From Candidatus Nomurabacteria bacterium (GTDB lineage: Bacteria > Patescibacteriota > Minisyncoccia > Phycocordibacterales > UBA10002), in NCBI GenBank assembly GCA_943349725.1, contig CALQZP010000034.1, positions 1-11,977 on the forward strand: a stretch of DNA of 11,977 nt, read 5' to 3'. The translations under genes were made by a program, and so were the position numbers. A model generated the notes under the pieces. It searched no databases and was not told the DNA's origin. It worked only from the letters and a program-made list of their open reading frames with translations. Below are positions 6,491 to 11,833 of the stretch, piece by piece (positions within the stretch are counted from its first letter, which is position 1; each line of letters starts with the position of its first letter).

Positions 6491-6599
6491 AATATAAAAG
6501 ACGTGATTTAACCTCCTACAACCCCACTAGACACAACGTCCGCGATTTCTAACGGGATCATTGGAGAGTATTCTACCCTATTTCCGACTTTTTTTCATC

Positions 6600-8033
6600 C
6601 TATGGTTCAAATCGTAAAAGCGTCGTAGATTGACCCGAATAAATCGTCGTAAGGCGCCTTTCAAGTTCTGAAGGAAAGGCGTGTGTTGCTCGGGTGTGTG
6701 TTGATATGATGAGGAAAAAGGGTCTAATGATCACATCTTCTTTTTTAATCGCCTGCAAGGGTCTCCCTTTGCTGTAATACCGAATGGTATCCCAGTAGGT
6801 ATACGCGTACGTGAAAACTTCCTTCGGTGTAGGGTTGGCTAGTAAATACAGACCGATTTCTTTTTCATCACTAGAAATTATCCGATTTCCTGCAAAATCT
6901 TTCTGGAAATGAAATCCAACATACACTGTTTCTCCCAGTCCCACAAAGAGAACAATAACAAGGCCGGCCAGAAAAGCCACTCTATGTTTTTCCTTGCACA
7001 GCTCGTACCACAAATAAATTGCGTAGGAACACACTAGAGCAATGAGAGGAAAAACTGGAACGAGATAGTAAGCGAGCTTTCCTTTAGCAAGAAAGAAAGT
7101 TGTTGCAATGAGGAATATTGCGAGGATAATGGAAAAAAATGCTAACGAAGTAGGATTACTCTTCCTATTCCTGAACACTTGAACACTCGCGATAATGAAA
7201 ATAATAATCCAGGGCGTGGCGACAGTTAATAAATACCTTGCATACATCATGTTGGATACAGTGCCACCAGTGACGTTTGTTCCAAGCCGCCCAAGAATCT
7301 GGTGAAGAAAATAATCCCAGAGTTGCGAGCCAAAATAGATCGTTTCATAGATATGCCACGGAAGTATGATGACCAACATGAGCACTATTCCTATCCAAAG
7401 GAATTTATTCTTCAGCCAAGAGAATTCTTTGCGGATAACCGCCCAAAAGAATATCAGAGGAAGAGCAAGTAACCCAATAACACTTTTAGTCATAAAACCA
7501 ATCCCCATACCGATACCAACCCCAACATACCACCAGGGTCGTCTTTGCCCTTTCAGGAAGGAATAGAAGGAAAAAACTACCGCCAACGTAACAGGGACAT
7601 CCAGCCGTAATTGCCTTCCTGCTTCAACAAATCCCCCAGTCAGTGAGAGTATCGCTCCTGCCAGCGCTGCTATCAAAAGATTACCGGTGATTTCGTAGGC
7701 AATGAGCATCGTAACAATCACTGTCAGTATTCCGGCAAGTGCGGAAGGAAGCCTCAAGGAAAATTCCGACGAGGAAAATAATTTTTCTGACACCATGGCC
7801 GCCCACATATAAAGCGGGGGTTTCTCAAACCATGGCTTATCCATTTTTAGTGTCAGTAAATCTCCTGATTCCACTGTTCTATCTATGACCTGCGCATAAA
7901 TTCCTTCGTCGTAATCAATGATGGCCTCACTCCCGAGCCGAAAAAGAAAAAGGAAACTGCTCACGAGCACAACACCTATGCACAGAAGCATGCCAGGTCT
8001 CCTTATATTCTCTTTAAATTTAATGATATTCAT
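6600..8033 (-). CDS. GT39/ArnT-type polyprenyl-phosphate sugar glycosyltransferase
   Basis: A 477-residue multi-pass membrane glycosyltransferase of the PMT/ArnT superfamily (GT-C fold). These enzymes move a sugar from a polyprenyl-phosphate donor to a protein or lipid acceptor on the outer face of the membrane. After the first membrane helix (14-32) comes the catalytic Asp-Glu pair in YDEGIYAQ (D42, E43), then the FEKPPLYMW loop (69-77) and SLRLPSALAG (92-101), all hallmarks of the family, followed by RQLRLDVPV (140-148). Around ten further hydrophobic helices extend to about residue 370, and a soluble domain with mixed strands forms the C-terminus (375-477). The acceptor is unknown; lipid or surface glycan modification is likely. 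No Shine-Dalgarno is seen at the ATG; two -10-like elements lie upstream. Confidence 0.87.
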   Translation of the reverse strand: MNIIKFKENIRRPGMLLCIGVVLVSSFLFLFRLGSEAIIDYDEGIYAQVIDRTVESGDLLTLKMDKPWFEKPPLYMWAAMVSEKLFSSSEFSLRLPSALAGILTVIVTMLIAYEITGNLLIAALAGAILSLTGGFVEAGRQLRLDVPVTLAVVFSFYSFLKGQRRPWWYVGVGIGMGIGFMTKSVIGLLALPLIFFWAVIRKEFSWLKNKFLWIGIVLMLVIILPWHIYETIYFGSQLWDYFLHQILGRLGTNVTGGTVSNMMYARYLLTVATPWIIIFIIASVQVFRNRKSNPTSLAFFSIILAIFLIATTFFLAKGKLAYYLVPVFPLIALVCSYAIYLWYELCKEKHRVAFLAGLVIVLFVGLGETVYVGFHFQKDFAGNRIISSDEKEIGLYLLANPTPKEVFTYAYTYWDTIRYYSKGRPLQAIKKEDVIIRPFFLIISTHTRATHAFPSELERRLTTIYSGQSTTLLRFEP

Positions 8034-8047
8034 GAAGTAAAACGCCT

Positions 8048-8070
8048 AGTATTAGTCAGGAGGTAGTATA
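8048..8070 (-). promoter_or_regulatory. Two -10-like elements before the glycosyltransferase gene
   Basis: TAATACT (8048-8054) lies 14 bases before the ATG at 8033, and TATACT (8065-8070) lies further upstream. A TTCAAG (8087-8092), 16 bases before TATACT, is a poor -35 candidate. The remaining part of the 8034-8116 gap shows nothing else. Confidence 0.4.
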
Positions 8071-8116
8071 GCTAATAACTATTCATCTTGAAATGGAGAC
8101 GGCCGCATATGGTGCC

Positions 8117-8536
8117 CTATTTGAAATCAAGCACAATTCGGTAAAAATCCTTAATTTTGTCGCTTTTATCTACCTCAATCCCCTCTTTTTTGTAGAGTTT
8201 CATTCGATCCTTGCGATGGCGCGCGCTTATCCAGATACGCCCGTCCGCGTAGACAATGCGGTGGAATGGAATACCGCGTACTCCAGCGTCATACGCCTTT
8301 CCTAAAATCGCGGTGATGCTTTGCGAGGCCATTGGGCCCGCGCCTGCGGCGCGGGCAATCCTCCCGTACGTAGTCACTCTCCCTTTTGGGATAGAGAGTG
8401 CGATTGCAACCACTCGCTCACTAAACCCAGCACCTTGAGTAAGCTTTGACTTACCTTGAGTACCAGTACGCGGAGAAAATGCTTTCCTGCCGGTAGCATG
8501 TCTCTTGCCAACAAGGTGCTGGGTAAACGTTTTCAT
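8117..8536 (-). CDS. Alkyltransferase-like (MGMT/Ada C-terminal fold) DNA-binding protein
   Basis: A 139-residue protein related to O6-alkylguanine-DNA alkyltransferases. The helix-turn-helix with the base-flipping Tyr is clear: IPKGRVTTYGRIARAAGA (49-66), with Y57. The active-site motif PCHR is PFHR here (P90-F91-H92-R93), so the acceptor cysteine is missing and self-alkylation repair is not expected. This is the arrangement of alkyltransferase-like (ATL) proteins, which bind alkylated guanine and hand lesions to nucleotide excision repair; those usually have Trp or Ala at this site. The Arg-finger position aligns with Q72. A basic, low-complexity N-terminal extension (1-37) is unusual, and the C-terminal part (100-139) is Lys-rich. 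The gene starts 24 bases after the DUF2268-type gene. Confidence 0.82.
   Translation of the reverse strand: MKTFTQHLVGKRHATGRKAFSPRTGTQGKSKLTQGAGFSERVVAIALSIPKGRVTTYGRIARAAGAGPMASQSITAILGKAYDAGVRGIPFHRIVYADGRIWISARHRKDRMKLYKKEGIEVDKSDKIKDFYRIVLDFK
8425..8524 (-). repeat. 13-bp inverted repeat inside the ATL gene 5' end
   Basis: ACCCAGCACCTTG (8425-8437) and its exact inverse (8512-8524) enclose most of the codons of the unconserved N-terminal extension. Within the interval TACTCAAGGT also occurs twice in direct order on the minus strand. The conserved alkyltransferase fold begins at the downstream arm. Confidence 0.6.
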
Positions 8537-8544
8537 ACGTCTTC

Positions 8545-8550
8545 AGTATG
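8545..8550 (-). promoter_or_regulatory. Putative -10 element CATACT
   Basis: CATACT ends eight bases before the ATL ATG at 8536, with a similar GATACT at 8557-8562 overlapping the stop of the gene upstream. It fits the short-leader pattern seen at other genes here. No -35 was recognised. Confidence 0.3.
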
Positions 8551-8560
8551 CTTAGCAGTA

Positions 8561-9208
8561 TCAAACTTCTACAAAAAGGGAGGCGTCGGCACAAGCAAGA
8601 GTTGATGCAAGTAATTTAGGATGTACCTGCAAATACTTGCCCACAAGGTCATACCCAAGTGTATATCCCGCCCACTTTGGAACGACCGCTGGTGTTGAGC
8701 CATAGAACCACAGTGCATTGCCATAGGTAGGCTCTTTCCACTCCCTTGACGCTTTTTCATAAAATACTTTCTTTTGCTCCGGAGTGAGTGCACTTGAGTA
8801 CACCGACGGCTTTTTCCTCCCAGTGACCTCCATGGCGAAGTGGTCCGCGAGACCCTCAAAAATCAATGCTTCAAGCAAGGTGTCTCCCTCAACCGTTTTT
8901 TGCCAACGAATCGTATGATGAAGCTCATGAGCAAGCATGAAAAAAAGCTCATTCGCAAGGGCTTCTTTAAAGCGTGGGTGCCTATGATTTAGCGAAATAA
9001 ATATCGTGTGCGCATTGGGGGTAAACCCTCCGATACCACCGATTTCGTCAATCGTTGCGGACGGGTTATCGTAAAAGACAATATCCACATCCTTAATCGG
9101 GAGTAATTTCTTAACTGAATCTACCGCTAATTCCGCGGTTAACCTCAACTGTGCTTCGTGCAGTTTTACCTCCCTTGAGGCGGAGAGAATATGAAAATGT
9201 ATGGACAT
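8561..9208 (-). CDS. DUF2268-type predicted zinc-dependent protease
   Basis: A 215-residue cytoplasmic protein with a gluzincin-like active site. H94-E95-x2-H98 in MLAHELHHTIRW supplies two zinc ligands and the catalytic Glu. E118 in FEGLADHFA is the likely third ligand, about 20 residues downstream, as in the DUF2268 family (predicted Zn-dependent proteases, including Bacillus YjaZ-like proteins). An N-terminal helical region (15-36) precedes the GIGGFTPNAHTIFISLN strand pair (58-74), and the C-terminus carries a GYTLGYDLVGKYL helix (178-190). No signal peptide or membrane helix is visible. The start ATG lies eight bases after a TATACT -10-like element, so the mRNA is probably leaderless or nearly so. 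Biological substrate unknown. Confidence 0.85.
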   Translation of the reverse strand: MSIHFHILSASREVKLHEAQLRLTAELAVDSVKKLLPIKDVDIVFYDNPSATIDEIGGIGGFTPNAHTIFISLNHRHPRFKEALANELFFMLAHELHHTIRWQKTVEGDTLLEALIFEGLADHFAMEVTGRKKPSVYSSALTPEQKKVFYEKASREWKEPTYGNALWFYGSTPAVVPKWAGYTLGYDLVGKYLQVHPKLLASTLACADASLFVEV

Positions 9209-9216
9209 AGGAATAT

Positions 9217-9222
9217 AGTATA
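9217..9222 (-). promoter_or_regulatory. Putative -10 element TATACT
   Basis: TATACT ends eight bases before the ATG at 9208. A transcript starting about seven bases downstream of it would begin at or next to the ATG, and no Shine-Dalgarno is present. A TTGTAA occurs upstream (9231-9236) but too close to act as a normal -35. Confidence 0.5.
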
Positions 9223-9257
9223 AGACTTTTTTACAAAAAAATCCCTATAGTGCCTAC

Positions 9258-9287
9258 AAAAAAGCGAGCCGAGGGCTCGCTTTTTTT
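9258..9287 (-). terminator. Intrinsic terminator, bidirectional form
   Basis: GCGAGCC (9264-9270), loop GAG, GGCTCGC (9274-9280), with A6 before and T7 after on the plus strand. On the minus strand this gives a stem followed by T6, ending the zinc-ribbon gene whose stop is at 9300. It is the clearest terminator in the window. Confidence 0.9.
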
Positions 9288-9299
9288 GACTCATCAGTA

Positions 9300-9845
9300 C
9301 TATTTTTTCTTTGAGGAAACCTTCTTAACAGCTCCTTTTTTTGTTTTTGAGAATGTTGCTTTCTTGGGAACTTCTACGACACTTGCAACTACTTCTTTAA
9401 GTGATTCCTTGGTTGGCGCAGGCGCAGTCTCTTTCTTTGATGAACCCTCAACTTTCTGAAGTAGGCGGTCTAGCTTTGCGGTAACGACATCAAGCTGGTG
9501 CTTAATCTCCTCAATCTGCTTGTTGTTCGTGTGCCCTTCGGATCGTGGCGCGGAAGGAGCGGTAAACTCTCGCTTGGGAAAAGTATTCCCTTCGTTTCTG
9601 GAAAAATTACCCATCGATGAATTTGACTTCGTCTTATCAAAACAGTCGTGACAATAGACCGGACGGTCACCACTCGGACGGAATGGCACCTCACAGGTCT
9701 TTTGGCACTTCGCGCACGTGGCTTTGTGCATCTCCTTCGGTCCATCCCAGTTCTTTTTACCAAAGCGATTACCACCGCCAAAACCCCCTCGGTCGCCCCC
9801 CTTGCTTCCTCCGCCAAACTTGTTGTTTGTTTTAAAGTCTTTCAT
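9300..9845 (-). CDS. CxxC-x17-CxxC zinc-ribbon protein with Gly-rich and Lys-rich tails
   Basis: A 181-residue protein. A glycine- and basic-rich N-terminus (10-30, RGG-like) precedes a zinc ribbon with C44-x2-C47, exactly 17 residues, then C65-x2-C68. This spacing defines a small domain common in CPR bacteria and is probably zinc-binding. A low-complexity linker (70-105) leads to a short coiled coil (107-134, IEEIKHQLDVVTAKLDRLLQ), then an Ala/Pro/Lys region and a strongly basic tail ending in KKVSSKKK. The composition suggests a nucleic-acid-binding protein that may oligomerise through the coiled coil; this is inference. It is bounded by terminators on both sides, so it is expected to be its own transcription unit. 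A 14-bp palindrome lies upstream of the start. Confidence 0.85.
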   Translation of the reverse strand: MKDFKTNNKFGGGSKGGDRGGFGGGNRFGKKNWDGPKEMHKATCAKCQKTCEVPFRPSGDRPVYCHDCFDKTKSNSSMGNFSRNEGNTFPKREFTAPSAPRSEGHTNNKQIEEIKHQLDVVTAKLDRLLQKVEGSSKKETAPAPTKESLKEVVASVVEVPKKATFSKTKKGAVKKVSSKKK

Positions 9846-9865
9846 AGTCCATGAACACTAATCTT

Positions 9866-9879
9866 TTTTCGCGCGAAAA
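9866..9879. promoter_or_regulatory. 14-bp palindrome upstream of the zinc-ribbon gene
   Basis: TTTTCGCGCGAAAA is a perfect palindrome, 20 bases before the ATG at 9845 and just after the upstream terminator. It could be an operator, or part of a minor hairpin. No clear -10 was recognised between it and the start. Confidence 0.35.
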
Positions 9880-9885
9880 GCAAGC

Positions 9886-9917
9886 AAAAGCCCTCCGACG
9901 ATAGTCGGAGGGCTTTT
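9886..9917 (-). terminator. Intrinsic terminator of the SWIB gene
   Basis: AAAAGCCCTCCGAC (9886-9899), loop GATA, and the exact complement (9904-9917): 14 perfect pairs flanked by A4/T4. It lies 26 bases past the SWIB stop and would work on both strands. Confidence 0.88.
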
Positions 9918-9943
9918 GTGAACTAGAGACTTTTCCAAGAAAA

Positions 9944-10198
9944 TTAGGAGAGATGCTTTGAAACAAGCTTGGTCATTTCAAACATATTGACCACCGCCTT
10001 GCCACCGAAAACTTTCTTCAAAGCTTCATCCGCAACAATATTGCGCTTGTTGGTCGGATCCTGGAGATTCTTCCCCTTGATGTAGACCCAGAGCTTCTTC
10101 ACTACCTCGGAGCGAGGCAACGGTCCCTTTCCCACGACAACCGCGAGGTCGGCACTCACCGCGAGTGGCTTCATAAACGCAGAGTTCTCTTTTGCCAT
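9944..10198 (-). CDS. SWIB/MDM2 domain protein
   Basis: An 84-residue protein consisting almost wholly of a SWIB domain, the helical fold of eukaryotic BAF60/SWI-SNF subunits and MDM2 that also occurs as a stand-alone protein in chlamydiae and some CPR bacteria. Recognisable features: FMKPLAVSADLAVVVG (8-23), the LPRSEVVKKLWVYIKGKNLQDPTNKR stretch (27-52) with the invariant W37 and the LQDP turn, and the closing FGGKAVVNMFEMTKLVSKHL (64-83). The bacterial role is not established; DNA or chromatin-protein interaction is usually proposed. The gene has its own extended -10 promoter, an AGAG ribosome-binding site five bases before the ATG, and a strong terminator, so it is monocistronic. Confidence 0.93.
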   Translation of the reverse strand: MAKENSAFMKPLAVSADLAVVVGKGPLPRSEVVKKLWVYIKGKNLQDPTNKRNIVADEALKKVFGGKAVVNMFEMTKLVSKHLS

Positions 10199-10240
10199 AT
10201 GTTCTCTATTATTTACTATTAATTAAAATATAACCCTTTC

Positions 10241-10249
10241 AGTATAGCA
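10241..10249 (-). promoter_or_regulatory. Extended -10 promoter of the SWIB gene
   Basis: The minus strand reads TGCTATACT, a TGn extension followed by TATACT. The likely transcript has a leader of about 35 bases that includes AATAGAGAACAT before the ATG at 10198. The extended -10 can compensate for the lack of a recognisable -35. Confidence 0.55.
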
Positions 10250-10289
10250 TATAAGGGGTGGCTTTGCTTGTCTACCCCCCCCATAAGAT

Positions 10290-10323
10290 AAAAATGTCCG
10301 CCAGCCCCTTGGGGTGGCGGACA
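10290..10323 (-). terminator. Intrinsic terminator of the protease-like gene
   Basis: TGTCCGCCA (10295-10303), one bulged G, CCCC, loop TT, GGGG and TGGCGGACA (10315-10323): thirteen pairs. On the minus strand the stem is followed by five Ts (10290-10294). It lies 16 bases past the stop at 10339. Confidence 0.88.
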
Positions 10324-10338
10324 AGACGGACAGTTTTC

Positions 10339-10992
10339 CTAGTTTGATTCTGCAAACTCCATTACCTCCCTACCGGGAAGGGCATACACGCTCGGGTACT
10401 CCGGGTCTATCGGGTCATGAACGGAGGGAATCTTCTCACCAATCGTGAGCCCCACAAACCTTCCGTGCATATCCCATACCGCCCCTCCGATAAGCCCGCG
10501 TGGAGCGTTTGATTTTATCCTAAATCGCTCTTCAAAGCGTTCCGCGAGGTGGGTCACATAGCGTGTCCCCGCGACGTTTACCCTTGGTACTCCACTTCCG
10601 ACATCCACAATGAGGAGAGGACTGCCTATCTCACCCACCTCACCAACCTTCAGATTCGGTGATGATGCAAGCGGCTGATAGTTTCCCCTGGAAAGCGCCC
10701 AAGAAGTTGGAACCAGCTCAGCAAGATTGCGTGCTTGATCTTTACGAGTAACAAATGCCGGCTCCTGCTCCCCTTCGGGAAATCTGACAGAGACGCACGA
10801 GAAGTTTGCAACAAGGAATAGTGACGTAAACACCCTACCCCTCACTACCACCCCTGCGCCCGTCATATCCGGTGTTCGAATAATGACGACTCGGTCCCGT
10901 GCACGCTCTACCGCTCGGATAAAACTGACTGGGCTCTTGCTGTCGGGTACGACAACCGCATCCGTTTTCACGAACAGAAACACTTTTTTCAT
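10339..10992 (-). CDS. Trypsin/DegP-fold protein lacking the catalytic triad (pseudoprotease)
   Basis: A 217-residue protein with the pattern of a chymotrypsin-fold serine peptidase of the DegP/HtrA type. GAGVVVRGRVFTSLFLV (46-61) aligns with the strand that normally carries the catalytic His, but F59 is in its place. DQARNLAEL (85-93) aligns with the Asp region with Asn or Arg instead, and PRGLIGGAVWDMHGRFVGL (164-182) matches the RGNSGGAL...NGxxxGI nucleophile loop with I168 replacing Ser. All three residues are lost, so proteolysis is not expected; a binding or scaffold role is more likely. No signal peptide or PDZ domain is present. The start at 10992 is fixed by GGAGG seven bases upstream; an open frame to 11082 adds 30 unconserved residues. 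Terminator at 10290-10323. Confidence 0.68.
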   Translation of the reverse strand: MKKVFLFVKTDAVVVPDSKSPVSFIRAVERARDRVVIIRTPDMTGAGVVVRGRVFTSLFLVANFSCVSVRFPEGEQEPAFVTRKDQARNLAELVPTSWALSRGNYQPLASSPNLKVGEVGEIGSPLLIVDVGSGVPRVNVAGTRYVTHLAERFEERFRIKSNAPRGLIGGAVWDMHGRFVGLTIGEKIPSVHDPIDPEYPSVYALPGREVMEFAESN

Positions 10993-10998
10993 TTTTTT

Positions 10999-11003
10999 CC
11001 TCC
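10999..11003 (-). promoter_or_regulatory. Shine-Dalgarno GGAGG deciding the start of the protease-like gene
   Basis: GGAGG followed by six to seven bases of mostly A and then ATG at 10990-10992. This is the best-spaced ribosome-binding site in the window and argues against the upstream in-frame ATG at 11082, which has none. Confidence 0.75.
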
Positions 11004-11086
11004 AGTGGTTGTGGTTTTTGAACTCTAATCCCAACTGTATACCCCTCTCACCAATTTTCAAGTACAAAGGGTAGACTTGCATACGT

Positions 11087-11710
11087 TCAAAGTGCGTGTA
11101 CTAGCGTCTTAGTATAGATTTGGCCGATAATATCTATAATCTTCTCGTCGGTTGCATACGTCTCCACCTGCCGGATGATTTGGCCGGCAAGGTCATCTCC
11201 AATTCCCCACTTCCGCCACATCTCATAATACTCATTCAGCGTTGGAATGGTTCCGCCCGCATACATCAGAGCAAACATACGGTTGTAGGCCTGAAGTTTA
11301 GTGGCGTCCTCCCCATTTGGATTTTCGCTGTGTTCTAGAAACGGTAGAAAGCTCCTTAGGTCAAACTGCCGAACATCATCCACGTCCTGCAAGACCTTGA
11401 GCGCGGAATGCTTCACCCACCCTTCACTACCGTGACCCATTTTCACTTCAAAGACTTCGGGAAATAACTCCTTGGTTACCTCATACTGCACATCATCGCA
11501 CACGAGATGTGCGTGCCACCCTTTTCCAAAATCGCTTTGCAAAAGTTTTTCACGGTCGCCCTCTTCAAGATGCGTAAGATGACGGTCAATTCCCGTCACA
11601 TACCGACTGTCGGGATAAATCGCACCCGCGACATATTTCCCGACGTCAGTCGGCTTATACTTCTCCTGCATATCCAGCGCAAACCGTATATGTGTCGCTT
11701 CTAGAGCCAT
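11087..11710 (-). CDS. Zinc-dependent phospholipase C-like (PF00882-like) protein
   Basis: A 207-residue mostly helical protein. The pattern of an N-terminal H7, then YVAGAIYPDSR with D34, RHLTH (H44, H47), and a GWHAHLVCDD helix (H66, H68, D72, D73) resembles the zinc-dependent phospholipase C/S1-P1 nuclease fold group, in which such His and Asp residues bind a metal cluster. Resemblance is by pattern only and the later ligands are less clear. The C-terminal half (105-207) is helical with the acidic-rich loop ENPNGEDATKLQ near 129-140 and no catalytic motif that I recognise. No signal peptide is present, which is odd for secreted phospholipases, so a cytoplasmic phosphodiesterase or non-enzymatic relative is possible. 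TAATACT ends seven bases before the ATG, implying a leaderless mRNA. Confidence 0.6.
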   Translation of the reverse strand: MALEATHIRFALDMQEKYKPTDVGKYVAGAIYPDSRYVTGIDRHLTHLEEGDREKLLQSDFGKGWHAHLVCDDVQYEVTKELFPEVFEVKMGHGSEGWVKHSALKVLQDVDDVRQFDLRSFLPFLEHSENPNGEDATKLQAYNRMFALMYAGGTIPTLNEYYEMWRKWGIGDDLAGQIIRQVETYATDEKIIDIIGQIYTKTLVHAL

Positions 11711-11717
11711 ACCGAAT

Positions 11718-11724
11718 AGTATTA
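11718..11724 (-). promoter_or_regulatory. Putative -10 element TAATACT
   Basis: TAATACT, then seven bases, then the ATG at 11710. This is the same spacing as at 6476-6490. It sits in an A/T-rich run; no -35 hexamer is obvious. The transcript would start at or beside the ATG. Confidence 0.5.
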
Positions 11725-11760
11725 AAAAATCTAAAATGTTTCTTCTACTACCTCATCTGT

Positions 11761-11798
11761 ATGACGGAGGTCAGACCTCCGTCACAGACCTCCGTCAT
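11761..11798 (-). repeat. Hairpin with a tandemly duplicated arm
   Basis: TGACGGAGGT (11762-11771) is complementary to both ACCTCCGTCA (11775-11784) and the second copy inside 11788-11798, because CAGACCTCCGTCA occurs twice in tandem (11772-11784, 11785-11797). Two mutually exclusive stems are possible, with loops of 3 or 16 bases. It lies 36 bases past the stop of the VOC gene and has no T-tract, so it is at best an unusual mRNA-end structure. Confidence 0.65.
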
Positions 11799-11833
11799 AA
11801 CAGAAGGGAATATTCTGCAATTAGTCAAAAACA

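Larger units (their letters stand above)
6439..6557 (-). repeat. Inverted repeat spanning the start region of the unknown membrane protein
   Basis: TCCCGTTAGAAAT (6439-6451) is repeated in perfect inverse at 6545-6557, and a second short pair, CGGAC (6458-6462) with GTCCG (6538-6542), lies just inside. In a transcript covering both arms, the start codon region of the 509-residue protein would be in the stem. The enclosed loop holds an AGGAGGT (6510-6516) with no start codon at a suitable distance. Confidence 0.55.

Noticed and set aside
10993..11082. Upstream extension of the protease-like gene (30 codons)
   Set aside because: The internal ATG has GGAGG at ideal spacing; the upstream ATG has none, and the extension is unlike a signal peptide.
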